Below are positions 54,693 through 63,890 of a DNA stretch of 64,000 bases, in pieces (the stretch's first letter is position 1; each line of letters opens with the position of its first letter). The translations under genes were made by a program, and so were the position numbers. Origin of the DNA: PLOWO2-12-38-17 sp963709355 (GTDB taxonomy: Bacteria > Planctomycetota > Brocadiia > Brocadiales > Brocadiaceae); the NCBI GenBank assembly GCA_963709355.1, contig CAVPVY010000005.1:1364001-1428000 (forward strand), given 5' to 3'. The notes beneath the pieces are model-generated. The model searched no databases, had not been told where the DNA came from, and saw only the letters and a program-made list of their open reading frames with translations.

Positions 54693-55727
54693 TTAACTAT
54701 CAAACCACAGAGAAAGTTTCCGCGAGAATTCTTCCCCGTCCCAATCCTCTACCTGAACGCGGGGCAATTGAAAACGGTCGGCGTCTCCCCCGACAACGCC
54801 AGTAAGAGTTGAACAAGCACAAGCAAATCCAGCCTCCCTGACAATTGGGACCGTCTCGGCAGTATAATCGCCATACGGATATGCGAAACTCGTTACCGGA
54901 CGTCCCAGAATTTTCTCCAGGATGGTTTTGCTCTGTTGAATTTCATCACGCTGCAAATCTGGGGGGAGTTTTGAGAGCGCTGCATGTGTCACCGTATGAG
55001 CGCCGGCTTCAACTAGCCCGCCTCGCACAAGGTCAACTACTTCTTGCTGAGTAAGAATACGGTAAGCCGGTCGTCCAGCTGGTTCAGCATTTGCCCAAGT
55101 CAATAGCTCGTTTAGTACCTTTCGTCGTTCACTTTCCGGCAAAGGTTGCAGCAGTTGCCAGAGTGAGCGGTAGATTAAATGTCGAGTATCTGGTGGTTCC
55201 TCCATAGCTCTCCAGAATCTATACCGCCAAAAAGCGTCCTCGTCGTAATGAGCTGATGCCCCAAGGCTCCACTGGTGGTAGCTTCCATTGATGGAAAGAC
55301 GAAGTGTTTCCGGTAACGTACCGGTCTGCAGTAGCAGCCTGTCCAACTCGTCCCACCAAAACTCACGCCCTTGCCCAAGGTATCCTGTACTCAGGAATAC
55401 CGTTGCGGGAACGTTGTGACATTCAAGTATCGGTCTGGCGTTGTGGAGATTGTCCGCGTATCCATCGTCGAATGTGACGACCACCGATCGGCGTGGTACT
55501 TTTCCTTTCCGAAGGGCTTTCGTCAATTGTTGAAGCTGTATGGGACGAAAGTGTTTTTTCAAAATCTCCAGATGTTCAGCAAAATGTTGCGGTGTCACGC
55601 ATAGAGACCAGGGGTCTGTGCTCACTTCTGCCACGCGGTGGTACATCAGAATGAGCGCCTTGCGTTCGAACCAGCGCCTGAATAGCTGAGCGGTACTACT
55701 TAATCTGTTGAACCCACATATCCTCAT
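54693..55727 (-). CDS. polysaccharide deacetylase (NodB family)
   Basis: The 344-residue protein has the NodB fold: VVVTFDDGYADNLHNARPIL (catalytic Asp and metal Asp), AHTVTHAALSKLP with the His pair, and SFAYPYGDYTAETVPIVRE. It removes N-acetyl groups from polysaccharides. The start MLYHRV-type segment (ALILMYHRVAEVSTDPW) is common in such cluster enzymes. A perfect ribosome site AGGAGGTATCGCT precedes the ATG; it overlaps the end of the upstream gene. A paralogue lies at 58910. Confidence 0.9.
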   Translation of the reverse strand: MRICGFNRLSSTAQLFRRWFERKALILMYHRVAEVSTDPWSLCVTPQHFAEHLEILKKHFRPIQLQQLTKALRKGKVPRRSVVVTFDDGYADNLHNARPILECHNVPATVFLSTGYLGQGREFWWDELDRLLLQTGTLPETLRLSINGSYHQWSLGASAHYDEDAFWRYRFWRAMEEPPDTRHLIYRSLWQLLQPLPESERRKVLNELLTWANAEPAGRPAYRILTQQEVVDLVRGGLVEAGAHTVTHAALSKLPPDLQRDEIQQSKTILEKILGRPVTSFAYPYGDYTAETVPIVREAGFACACSTLTGVVGGDADRFQLPRVQVEDWDGEEFSRKLSLWFDS

Positions 55728-55738
55728 AGCGATACCTC

Positions 55739-57850
55739 CTATTTCACCGCTCTGACAGTGATCAGCATTTGATAACCTGGGTCATTGTAGTCCAGTTCTT
55801 CCTTTTGCAGTTCCTCCGCAGCCAGGCCATGCAGAAAGGAGATTGACGCAAGTACATTCCCTTGGGCATAAATCTCAACATCTGCAGCCGGGAAGACCTC
55901 TTCGAACAGCCGCCGCGCAGATAGGGTGGTGAAATTCCAATACCAACAACCACCCCATGTATGATCATACGTTTGGCTGATGCCCGGAAAGGTTGCCAGC
56001 AGGACTCCACCCGGCTTCAGGATACGGTGGATCGTCCGAATTGCCGCCCGCACATCATAAATGTGCTGCAGTGTTTGAATGAGGAGAATGCAATCAAATA
56101 TCTCAGATGAAATATGGGAAGCGGAGGTCAGGTCGGCCACAATGGTCGCCTTGGGGTTGCCTTCTTCCACATGAAGGACATCGCTCTTGGTCACGCGATC
56201 GCAGCCAAACCTCAAAGTATAGGAGTTGTCCCCGATCTCCAAGACACGTCCTCGGATATTATCCGCGTAGCGAGCGAGAAAATTCTCAATATAATAGCGA
56301 TCGATCGGGAGTCCTCGATCAAAGCCCCAGTCCCGGCTGATGGGCGTGACTTGTCGTAGCGTGCCGAAACTCACCTCTTTGGGCGTAGCGACTTGCTCAG
56401 TTTGCTGTCTAACAGCCGTTTTTCGCTCCTCTGTAAGCAAGGTGTCTGATGTCCCCGCCAAAGACACCTTGTCTCGTTCCAGTCTCCCGGGCAGCATAGC
56501 TGAAAGGTCAGGTTCAATAGATTTGTCATCTTCCAGGCTGCGCAGACTAACGGAAGACAACTCAAATGAAATGTCTCTTTCGCCAACATCAAAGTGGATA
56601 CGGGCATTTTCATCATCTGCCGTAGCAACAAATTCTATGTCAAAATTTTGCCATTCTGTCTTCAACCCAATATTTCTATACAAGCCCAGATTATCCCAGG
56701 GCTCGTGTGCTTTAGCAAATCCTACGATGATGTTTCTCGGACTGTCTGCCCTCGCCCTGAAATGAAGCAAATAACGATGATCCGCTTTGACTCTTAGTTG
56801 CGGCTGATTCAGTTGAATATCAGAGCTGGTTTTGGTTTCCGCTTTCTCGATAGTGATTCGAACCAGCTCCGGATCGTCAGGCGGGAACACTAGCTTCGCA
56901 GTATTGCCTCTTGCGGCCCGGAGCCACCACTTGATTTCTCTGGTGTCTGCCTCCTGCATCCTGTCCGTTGAAATTGCTCGGAATGGAAAAAGTGCCTCCT
57001 GCAATAGCCTCCAGACCCCCGACCCTTTTTTACCGCATTGGATCAAATATTCCTCGAACCATTCCAAAAAAAACCTGCGAACCATATTGTATTGCCCATC
57101 TTTAGTTACTGTGGAAACACAGGAATCAGGATGTACCCGGTAATTGATCCAACAACGGCTGGTAACGTATACGGGAAAATGTAAATAAATTTTATTCAAA
57201 AAGGCTTGATCCTCGTACAGTTGAAATATGCCATTGAATTTCTCCTCAAACCCTCCCACTAAGGCCACCACATCCTTTCTTAAAAGCAGATCCGAAGGCG
57301 TCGGCGCAACACCTCTACTTAAAGGGTAGAGATGGAAGAAAAGGTTCGGCGGATGGATAATCGAATCCTGAGGGGCTCCCACCTCAAGAATCTTATCTTT
57401 TCTTATATCTTCTTCTTTCCCTGTCCAACTGTACCAATAATTGACGGCGCCACAAAGCATCGCAGCATCCGGGTTTTTCTCAAGAATAGCAACTTGTTCT
57501 TCTAGCTTCGACGGTAACCAGATGTCATCAGCATCAAGGATGGCAATGTATTTTCCTTTTGCATTTCTCACTCCTACATTTCTGGTAGCACATGTTCCCT
57601 TGTTCTGATGGCCCGAGTGTTCCAAGTAACGAACTCTTTCATGGAATTGATTAGCAAATTGTTTTGCAATCATTGTACTTCCGTCGCTTGAACCATCATC
57701 GACTAAAATAAGTTCCCAGTTCCTATGGGTTTGGGCTAGAACACTTTCAATAGTCTCCAGGATAAATTTCTCCGCATTGTAGAAAGCTATGACGACGGAA
57801 ACTGTAATCGGACTTGATATCTGCTGTTGCCGGTTTATGGAATCTTCCAT
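55739..57850 (-). CDS. three-domain protein: glycosyltransferase 2, carbohydrate-binding-like, methyltransferase
   Basis: From ATG 57850 (behind AGGAG) the product has 703 residues. Residues about 12-290 are a GT2 domain (VSVVIAFYNAEKFILETIES, ILVDDGSSDGS, ILDADDIWLPSKLEEQ). A beta-sandwich module about 320-460 follows (REIKWWLRAARGNTAKLVFP, LRVKADHRYLLHFRARADSP). The C-terminus, about 520-703, is a SAM methyltransferase (GRVLEIGDNSYTLRF, DCILLIQTLQHIYDVRAAIR, LKPGGVLLATFPG). It may add and cap a sugar on a polysaccharide. The middle module has a close relative at the end of the 61553 protein. The longer frame up to 57934 has no good start. Confidence 0.85.
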   Translation of the reverse strand: MEDSINRQQQISSPITVSVVIAFYNAEKFILETIESVLAQTHRNWELILVDDGSSDGSTMIAKQFANQFHERVRYLEHSGHQNKGTCATRNVGVRNAKGKYIAILDADDIWLPSKLEEQVAILEKNPDAAMLCGAVNYWYSWTGKEEDIRKDKILEVGAPQDSIIHPPNLFFHLYPLSRGVAPTPSDLLLRKDVVALVGGFEEKFNGIFQLYEDQAFLNKIYLHFPVYVTSRCWINYRVHPDSCVSTVTKDGQYNMVRRFFLEWFEEYLIQCGKKGSGVWRLLQEALFPFRAISTDRMQEADTREIKWWLRAARGNTAKLVFPPDDPELVRITIEKAETKTSSDIQLNQPQLRVKADHRYLLHFRARADSPRNIIVGFAKAHEPWDNLGLYRNIGLKTEWQNFDIEFVATADDENARIHFDVGERDISFELSSVSLRSLEDDKSIEPDLSAMLPGRLERDKVSLAGTSDTLLTEERKTAVRQQTEQVATPKEVSFGTLRQVTPISRDWGFDRGLPIDRYYIENFLARYADNIRGRVLEIGDNSYTLRFGCDRVTKSDVLHVEEGNPKATIVADLTSASHISSEIFDCILLIQTLQHIYDVRAAIRTIHRILKPGGVLLATFPGISQTYDHTWGGCWYWNFTTLSARRLFEEVFPAADVEIYAQGNVLASISFLHGLAAEELQKEELDYNDPGYQMLITVRAVK

Positions 57851-58877
57851 GAGAATCTCCTGTCTGGTATTTCTCCCTATGGGACATTTTTCCCAAATTC
57901 TGCACTTGTGAATTGTCCCTCCTCGGCTTCTCACTTGATAATGAACGACTGCACGTCTTTTTCATTTGACCCAAATGATAGAATCCTTGATAGCGCAAAA
58001 GGACTTTCTGTAACAAATCTTTTTCCAGAAAAGATTTTCGGAAAAAATTAATAATTTTAAGAATAAAAGCGAAATTTATTGTTTCCTTAAAATCCGAGTA
58101 GACCCCCCGGTCGAACCACCAGCGGTAGTAAAACATGGGTGTGACCTTTATGACGGGAATCTTATGATAAAGACTAGCGTTGGGCACGTAAACGCCCTTG
58201 ACCCCAGCGTTAAAAAGGCGCTCGCAAATCTCAGTATCTTGACTGAATCTTTTGGTAATATTGAAACCGCCGTACTTTTCCAAAAATTCTTTGCGAAAGG
58301 CCATATTTGCCCCAAAAAATTGAATGTCGGGATGATCCTTTTGAGTATAATCAAGAATAAACGGTTCATTGCCAAAATCCATAATTCCTAAAGCCCCTTC
58401 AAAGCCTATTTTTCTCCAGTTGAATGTGCCGTCTTCAAATTTTGTAAGCTGGGAAAATAATTGTTCCAACCACGTAGGACAATTCCCACCTATCCATTTA
58501 GGCAATATCCTGCCACCTAAAACACCCACATCATGCCCATATTCCTGAAACGTTCGGTTGATGTTCCAAAGATAAGCCTCCCCTAGTAGACAATCGTCAT
58601 CCACACAAGAGATAATCTCCCCTTTAACTAGTTTGATTGCTCTATTAAGGGCATATGATTTTCCCTGCCTCGGTTCAAACAAATACGTTAGGCGTCCTGG
58701 GAATCGAGCTGTATAGGGCCGAACCACCTCTCTCGTATGATCTTTCGAATTGTTGTCAACAACGATAATTTCGTAATCGAACTCATTATTCGTCTTTTGA
58801 TTTAACAGGCAATCTAACGTATCCTTCAAGACCTCTGCCCGGTTATATGTTGCGATAATGGTACTGATCATAGTCAT
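57747..58877 (-). CDS. family 2 glycosyltransferase
   Basis: ATG 58877 follows a GAGG ribosome site and starts MTMISTIIATYNRAEVLKDT; then EIIVVDNNSKDHT, PRQGKSYALNRAIK and the metal site SCVDDDCLLGEAYL. The body ends with YRWWFDRGVYSDFK and a basic helix. The last 35 or so codons overlap the next gene by 104 bp and look out of frame (DSHGRFHKPATADIKSDYSF), so a frameshift near 57860 probably replaced the natural end. It makes an unknown glycosidic bond in the cluster's polysaccharide. Confidence 0.85.
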   Translation of the reverse strand: MTMISTIIATYNRAEVLKDTLDCLLNQKTNNEFDYEIIVVDNNSKDHTREVVRPYTARFPGRLTYLFEPRQGKSYALNRAIKLVKGEIISCVDDDCLLGEAYLWNINRTFQEYGHDVGVLGGRILPKWIGGNCPTWLEQLFSQLTKFEDGTFNWRKIGFEGALGIMDFGNEPFILDYTQKDHPDIQFFGANMAFRKEFLEKYGGFNITKRFSQDTEICERLFNAGVKGVYVPNASLYHKIPVIKVTPMFYYRWWFDRGVYSDFKETINFAFILKIINFFRKSFLEKDLLQKVLLRYQGFYHLGQMKKTCSRSLSSEKPRRDNSQVQNLGKMSHREKYQTGDSHGRFHKPATADIKSDYSFRRHSFLQCGEIYPGDY

Positions 58878-58909
58878 AATCAAAACCTCGAACCTGTGAC
58901 GCTGCAGGA

Positions 58910-59968
58910 TTAATCGCCACAAGAAAGCCAATTGTGTAATTGCTGCTCAAATTCATCCCCATTCCAATCCAGCACCAAAAACCTAGGCAAAAGATATGGA
59001 TTGGCTTTGCGTTCAACCGTCCGCGCCACAACGGTGCATGCGTTTTGGAATTTTAAACGTTCAACGATCTTTACAGTTTCATTGGAATAAATACCGTGCG
59101 GGTAAGAAAAGCTGTCTACTTTACGGCTAATCTTGTCTTCTAAATCGAACTTGCTGCGGCCAATCTCTTCTTCCTGTTCCTGCAGCGGTAAATTCGAAAG
59201 GAACGGATGGCTGACCGTATGGGCTCCAATCTCGAACGGCGGACATTTCGCCAATGATACGAGCTCATTGACAGTCATGGGCAAGTAATGCTTTCTTGTC
59301 GTTAATGTTTGACCGGCCCATTGGGCGACCTGCTTAAGCGCGTTCTTTCTTGCCTCAACTGATAAAGTGCTCAGTATTTGAGTAAGTACCCGGTAAAGCA
59401 TGGATCTGGACAATATTACGTCATTTTCTGGTAATTCTTTTATGTCTTCAGAATAATCAACTTTTTGACATGGCCCCTCTGATATTGTCCGCCAACGGTA
59501 TAATCTCCCACTCAGAGTTACCTCAAATATTCCGGGAAGTGTTTTAGGGGCCAAAATGATTTGCTCGAGACTGTCCCTAAAGAATTCATCCCGGCAACCG
59601 ATTGATCCCGTGATAATAAAAAACACTGCCGAAACATCGTACCGTTGAAGAATCGGTCTTGCAAGTTGGAAATTATCCCCATACCCATCATCAAGGGTTA
59701 CAACAATTTCCTTCTTCCCAAAGGAAAATCGCTTAAGGTTTCTGCCCATCTCCTGCATCTGGACGGTCCGGCCGTATTTCTTAATGATCTGAAGGTGTTC
59801 CTTAAAATGATCCGGCGAAACACTTAATTGCCGAGGATCGAAATCCAATTTAATGACGCGATGATACATAAGAATGAGCCCCCGCCTGTTTAAGCGATTC
59901 CTAGTTCTTTCCAAAAGACCAATGTCTTGGGATTCATTCTTTATGCTCATTTTTTTCCGCCTTTCCAC
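58910..59968 (-). CDS. polysaccharide deacetylase (NodB family)
   Basis: The 352-residue paralogue of the 54693 protein: RRGLILMYHRVIKLDFDPRQ, EIVVTLDDGYGDNFQLARPI, GAHTVSHPFLSNLP and SFSYPHGIYSNETVKIVE. The TLDDGYG motif keeps the catalytic Asp pair. Start GTG 59968 or ATG 59950, the latter with AAGGCGG upstream. The end lies 33 bp before the next gene start. It would deacetylate a sugar in the same pathway. Confidence 0.88.
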   Translation of the reverse strand: MERRKKMSIKNESQDIGLLERTRNRLNRRGLILMYHRVIKLDFDPRQLSVSPDHFKEHLQIIKKYGRTVQMQEMGRNLKRFSFGKKEIVVTLDDGYGDNFQLARPILQRYDVSAVFFIITGSIGCRDEFFRDSLEQIILAPKTLPGIFEVTLSGRLYRWRTISEGPCQKVDYSEDIKELPENDVILSRSMLYRVLTQILSTLSVEARKNALKQVAQWAGQTLTTRKHYLPMTVNELVSLAKCPPFEIGAHTVSHPFLSNLPLQEQEEEIGRSKFDLEDKISRKVDSFSYPHGIYSNETVKIVERLKFQNACTVVARTVERKANPYLLPRFLVLDWNGDEFEQQLHNWLSCGD

Positions 59969-60076
59969 GAGAAAATACCTGCCACGAATAAGGCAATCGG
60001 AACTGACTGAGGGTTGCCATCCCGGGGCAAGGGTCTTATCAGACCCGGCATCCGGGGTGCAACCGCAGCCTTTCTG

Positions 60077-60931
60077 TCATTGTCGCAACGGTGGTTTTCC
60101 CAGGAGCTTCTGTTGCATCTCCTCGATAATCGGATGATGGTCTTCCTGACACCAGAGTTCGATTCCTTGGGGATTCACTAAATGATGCCGTTCTTCCGGG
60201 CCGCTGGTGCCCAAACAGTACTGACAGGAAAGCAACGGCTTTTTTTCTGCAAGGTAGTCTTTTAATTGACCATACAGATCCGGGTTATTGTGCAAGGCGA
60301 TACTGTCCAGGGAAAAATCCCCGGCCGTCAGTCCGATTTTCGCCAGGCGCCTGGACATAAATGGCGCAGGCGAGCACTTATAGTAACGCCCGCCATGGAC
60401 GGTATGGCACGACCACTCGCCCGTCATCTTACACGCCTTGAAGATTTCTCCCACCAGTTCCGCACTTTCAATTCGGTTGTTGAGGATCGTGACCATGAAA
60501 GTATTCTGGACGACAGGGGTGAACACCACCTCGTGGTTCCTAGCCAGAACGGCGTATTCTTCAACGGTTTTTGCCAAGCGAACCCTGGGATAGATACTCA
60601 GCCAGATTTCATCAATCAATTCCCATAATTCATCCGGCGCCTTGTGCAGCAGGACACCGTTAGTCACCAGGATCAGCCAGTCTGCAATCCCGATCTCCCG
60701 GGCAATTCTAAAAAACTCAAGCAGCCGGGGATGGAGGAGTGGCTCACCACCGGTGATGCGCATCTGTTGGGCATGATAGACCTCATGCAGGGTCAGCAGA
60801 TCGCTTTTGAACATTTCCGGGTCCGTAAACATTTCCGGGAACAGCGGCGCGGCATGGTCACACGCATGGCAGGTCAAATTGCAATGCTCGGTCATATTGT
60901 AAACAAAACTGAAGTGTTTGATTTTGTCCAT
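60077..60931 (-). CDS. radical SAM protein with C-terminal Cys motifs
   Basis: The 284-residue protein has the radical SAM motif Cys-x3-Cys-x2-Cys in HCNLTCHACDHAAPLFPE, the GGEP motif in RITGGEPLLHPRLLEFF and VTNGVLL. A C-terminal group of cysteines (CHTVHGGRYYKC, CQYCLG) may bind a second cluster. Proteins of this type in polysaccharide loci modify sugars or peptides; the substrate is unknown. The ATG follows AGGAG. It is the first clear enzyme of this strand segment after the intron remnant. Confidence 0.85.
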   Translation of the reverse strand: MDKIKHFSFVYNMTEHCNLTCHACDHAAPLFPEMFTDPEMFKSDLLTLHEVYHAQQMRITGGEPLLHPRLLEFFRIAREIGIADWLILVTNGVLLHKAPDELWELIDEIWLSIYPRVRLAKTVEEYAVLARNHEVVFTPVVQNTFMVTILNNRIESAELVGEIFKACKMTGEWSCHTVHGGRYYKCSPAPFMSRRLAKIGLTAGDFSLDSIALHNNPDLYGQLKDYLAEKKPLLSCQYCLGTSGPEERHHLVNPQGIELWCQEDHHPIIEEMQQKLLGKPPLRQ

Positions 60932-61006
60932 GGCTCACTCCTTAAGAATCACAGTAAAATATTAAACGAAGAAAATTGCAAGATGTTTATCTATAATATA
61001 TTTTTT

Positions 61007-61320
61007 TCACAGCGAGCTCAATTTTCTGCGTTTGGAAACTAAAAGCTTTGAGAGGTGTTCATGGAAGATATGCTCGCACACGGATACATCAAATTTTTCT
61101 CTAACTTTCCGTGCCTTGTCACAGTAATAGGTAAATCCCAGAAAGTTAAAGGAAATACCCTTTCCTCCTCCTTCTTGTGCCCTTCGCCACGCCTTTCGTC
61201 CAAACTCGGTTATCCTGCTCTGCTCCTCCGATACCTTTAACCTAAATTTCTCCAACTTCTGCCTAAGTCTCTCCCCAAATCCCTTCGCATCCTCTTCATA
61301 CTCAAAGCATACTATAATGT
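61007..61320 (-). pseudogene. group II intron reverse transcriptase scrap fused to a glycosyltransferase tail
   Basis: Minus-strand translation gives IIVCFEYEEDAKGFGERLRQ, KLEKFRLKVSEEQSRITEFG and ISFNFLGFTYYC, the thumb-side part of a group II intron reverse transcriptase (normally kt.iieFGr...FdFLGFtHyC). It then changes to REKFDVSVCEHIFHEHLSKL, the C-terminus also present in the GT4 gene at 63817. No start or catalytic YADD remains. It is a chimeric remnant formed by recombination between an intron and a duplicated glycosyltransferase end. Confidence 0.75.
61011..61090. repeat. duplicated glycosyltransferase 3' end, copy 1
   Basis: The direct-repeat partner of 63807-63890. Here it is joined to the reverse transcriptase remnant instead of a glycosyltransferase body. 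Confidence 0.8.
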
Positions 61321-61440
61321 GAGTAGACCAGCGGAACTGCCGCGCCAGCCCCTCGCAGAACTGTACGTGAGCCTCTCGACTTATACAGCTCCCATTATTC
61401 AGTCGCTGAACCTAAGCCCATTTCCCAAAGAAATAGGTTT
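61321..61440 (-). mobile_element. group II intron 3' domain-like remnant
   Basis: The minus strand reads GGGAGCTGTATAAGTCGAGA, then GGCTCACGTACAGTTCTGCG and AGGGGCTGGCGCGGCAGTTC, ending GGTCTACTCAC. This follows the familiar gagcc...cacgt.cggttctg.gaggggc pattern found after group II intron reverse transcriptase genes. It precedes the reverse transcriptase scrap rather than following it, so the element is rearranged. The remaining gap to 61552 holds nothing else. Confidence 0.5.
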
Positions 61441-61552
61441 GTTAGACGCGGTAAAGAAAGCAACGGCGATGGTCGCTGCATAATATATTTTAGGAGCCGC
61501 TTACTAAATTCCAACTAAATTTGGGCTTGACTCTAAAGTTGTCGCACACCCG

Positions 61553-63367
61553 TTAGTCGTCCAGCTGGCTTAGCAGTACCACCCCGGACAAATCAACCGA
61601 TATATCGCTTCCACCGAGATCGAAGTGGATGCGACCGTTGTTATCTCTCCCCGTTGCCGTAAAATCCTCCTTAAAGCTTTGCCATTCCGATGTTAGCTCG
61701 ATCTTGCTATACAGCCCAAGATTCGTCCACGGTTTATGATTCTTTGCGAATCCCAGGATCATGCTTCGCGGGCTGTCGGCACGCGCCCGTAAGTAAAGGG
61801 TGTAACGCTGGTTCGACTTGACACTCAGGTTCGGCTGATTCAGTTGAATATCAAAGCTGGTTTTTGTTCCGACTTTTTCGATGGCGATCCGCACCCCATC
61901 AGGGTCATCGGGCGGGTAGACCAGTTTCGCGGCATTGCCTTCCGCTAATCGAAGTGACCATTTTAATTCCCGGGGGTCCGGACTGACCAACCTTTCCTCC
62001 AGGTACTTATTTCCTGGTATTGGCGGTAAATCTGCTTCTATGTTCGCCATTTCTGAAGGCCAAAGATAGCCCACCGTTTCTTTCTCCTCACGGAACCCCC
62101 GAAGAATATCTTCTCGAACATGCCTCAAGGGAGTGATTTCAACAGCCTGCTGGACCTGCTCATCGGCTGCATCATTTCGCCCCATCGCAAAGAGGGTTTT
62201 TGCCAACGACCATCGAATGGCGGCTCCCATATTCAGGTCGGTGCTCTTACTCAGTCGTTCAAGATCCAACACAACAGCCTGGAGATAGGCCTTTTCCGCC
62301 TCCATGATCCTGTCAAGCACATGAAGGATTTTTCCGGCATCACGGTAGGGTTCCGGATTATCCCGGTCCACCTGCTGCCACTGTTCTTGCTCGTGAAGGG
62401 CATTCTCCATGATTGGCCCGGCCTCTTCATTGCGCCCCAATTTCATTAGCACCAGTCCATGTTTATAATGGGAGTCCTTTCCCATATAATGCGGATGACG
62501 ATCGATATAATCATAAAGGATTCCGGCTTGTCGATACATTCTTGCCGATACATACGAACGAACCACGTCTTTGAAGGTATGTTTATACGTTGGAAGATCA
62601 TACAAAAACCACACCATGGGAGCGGTCAATATCCAAACCGTCCCTATCATCCCGATGGTGGCCGTGACCACAGTCGCACCATATGCTGCGTGGCCCCGTC
62701 TTCTCTTCATTACCCAATCCAACGTCATCACAGAAACAGCCAACGCAAGCGATAACTCGGCCAGCTCAGTGCTCGAGCGCATGAAAATACAGTTATCCAT
62801 GTAGTCCAAAAAATAGATCGGAAGAATAAAAAAAGGCCAATGTCTGATCGAAACGATGGGGATCCCGAGTCGACTGCAATAATATTTCAGTTTGACCGAC
62901 AGCCTCACCGTAACCGGCAAAATGAAGACGCCGAGGAGGAGGAGGGGCCCAATATACGGATAGTATTTCCCCTGATCAGCAAAATTATGAAGACTCACTT
63001 CACCCTGAAGATTCTTGGCTTGAAATAAACCGGGCGCTTCTATATGTATGATCCGTTGTCCCCAAGAGATTTCTTCCATGGCTATCAGGAATGCGGCCAA
63101 GGCTAAAACGAAATGCCCCGGCTTTCGGAATTCTCGATGCTTAACAAGCCCCCATACCAACATAAGAAATGTGAATATCCATAAAAGAAACGTCGCATTC
63201 TCTGACCAACAGTCTTCTCCAATAAAAAAAACGAAAACAACGGGTTGATAAAGGTAGAGATAATAAATGAACGCAAAAAACAGCGCAGCCAAGACACTAA
63301 TTCCAGCCAGTTCAACAAGATATTGCGATTTGGTTTCTTTCTGCATAGGTTTCCGTGGCTCTTTCAT
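61553..63367 (-). CDS. membrane protein with TPR region and C-terminal carbohydrate-binding-like module
   Basis: The 604-residue protein has about eight membrane helices in residues 15-270 (for example VVFVFFIGEDCWSENATFLL region and WPFFILPIYFLDYMDNC). TPR-like helices follow at about 285-430 (KHGLVLMKLGRNEEAGPIME, RNDAADEQVQQAVEITPLRH). The C-terminal beta-sandwich, about 465-604 (RELKWSLRLAEGNAAKLVYP, YTLYLRARADSPRSMILGFA), strongly resembles the middle module of the 55739 protein. Function unknown; it may organise polysaccharide export or assembly. Start ATG 63367, or M8 at 63346. Confidence 0.75.
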   Translation of the reverse strand: MKEPRKPMQKETKSQYLVELAGISVLAALFFAFIYYLYLYQPVVFVFFIGEDCWSENATFLLWIFTFLMLVWGLVKHREFRKPGHFVLALAAFLIAMEEISWGQRIIHIEAPGLFQAKNLQGEVSLHNFADQGKYYPYIGPLLLLGVFILPVTVRLSVKLKYYCSRLGIPIVSIRHWPFFILPIYFLDYMDNCIFMRSSTELAELSLALAVSVMTLDWVMKRRRGHAAYGATVVTATIGMIGTVWILTAPMVWFLYDLPTYKHTFKDVVRSYVSARMYRQAGILYDYIDRHPHYMGKDSHYKHGLVLMKLGRNEEAGPIMENALHEQEQWQQVDRDNPEPYRDAGKILHVLDRIMEAEKAYLQAVVLDLERLSKSTDLNMGAAIRWSLAKTLFAMGRNDAADEQVQQAVEITPLRHVREDILRGFREEKETVGYLWPSEMANIEADLPPIPGNKYLEERLVSPDPRELKWSLRLAEGNAAKLVYPPDDPDGVRIAIEKVGTKTSFDIQLNQPNLSVKSNQRYTLYLRARADSPRSMILGFAKNHKPWTNLGLYSKIELTSEWQSFKEDFTATGRDNNGRIHFDLGGSDISVDLSGVVLLSQLDD

Positions 63368-63635
63368 TTAAAAAGAGACTAATGGTTCATTTCTCATTCG
63401 TACTCTCAAGCTAAAGATTGCGATAGTGAAGTAATGCTATTTCGTTATCATCTCCGTGGTTACACATCCATCATGATTAACTTTATGGCAACCTTGAAAA
63501 TAATTTATAACTACTTTTTGAGAGACAAAAATAGTAAGCTAACTATAAATATATAAATATTTTAAAAAAAAAGGAATCCCGCTTTTGAGGGATATATTAA
63601 ATCTATAAATTAGGCCTTCACATAATAGACGGTTT
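63368..63635. other. intergenic, nothing recognised
   Basis: AT-rich stretch upstream of the 61553-63367 gene, probably holding its promoter. No hairpin or RNA gene is recognised. Confidence 0.4.
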
Positions 63636-63782
63636 TCATTCTTTAATTTCATTATAAATATCTCCGTTGATTGATAGCAGTTTATCACCTATCATTTCAA
63701 ACCCAAACACGCCTGGTATAGCGATGCCACTCTCTATATACTTTCCCAGATGATAGGAAATTACTTTCTTACTTAAGAACAT
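63636..63782 (-). CDS. possible small protein or remnant, unknown
   Basis: A 48-codon frame, MFLSKKVISYHLGKYIESGI then AIPGVFGFEMIGDKLLSING, ends at TGA 63636. The composition looks protein-like, with Gly and charged residues in a regular pattern, but no family is recognised and no clear ribosome site precedes it. It follows the GT4 gene by 34 bp on the same strand. It may be the residue of a larger gene. Confidence 0.3.
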   Translation of the reverse strand: MFLSKKVISYHLGKYIESGIAIPGVFGFEMIGDKLLSINGDIYNEIKE

Positions 63783-63806
63783 TTATAATGTATTTATTTT
63801 ACAGCA

Positions 63807-63890
63807 AACTCGATTTTCAGCGTTTGGAAACTAAAAGCTTTGAGAGGCGATCATGGAAGATATGCTCGCACACGGATACGTCATATTTTA
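63807..63890. repeat. duplicated glycosyltransferase 3' end, copy 2
   Basis: About 84 bp (acagcaaactcgattttcag onward, through gcgtttggaaactaaaagct and tatgctcgcacacggatac) closely match 61011-61090, with few mismatches. The two copies flank the 61553-63367 gene in the same orientation. Confidence 0.8.
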
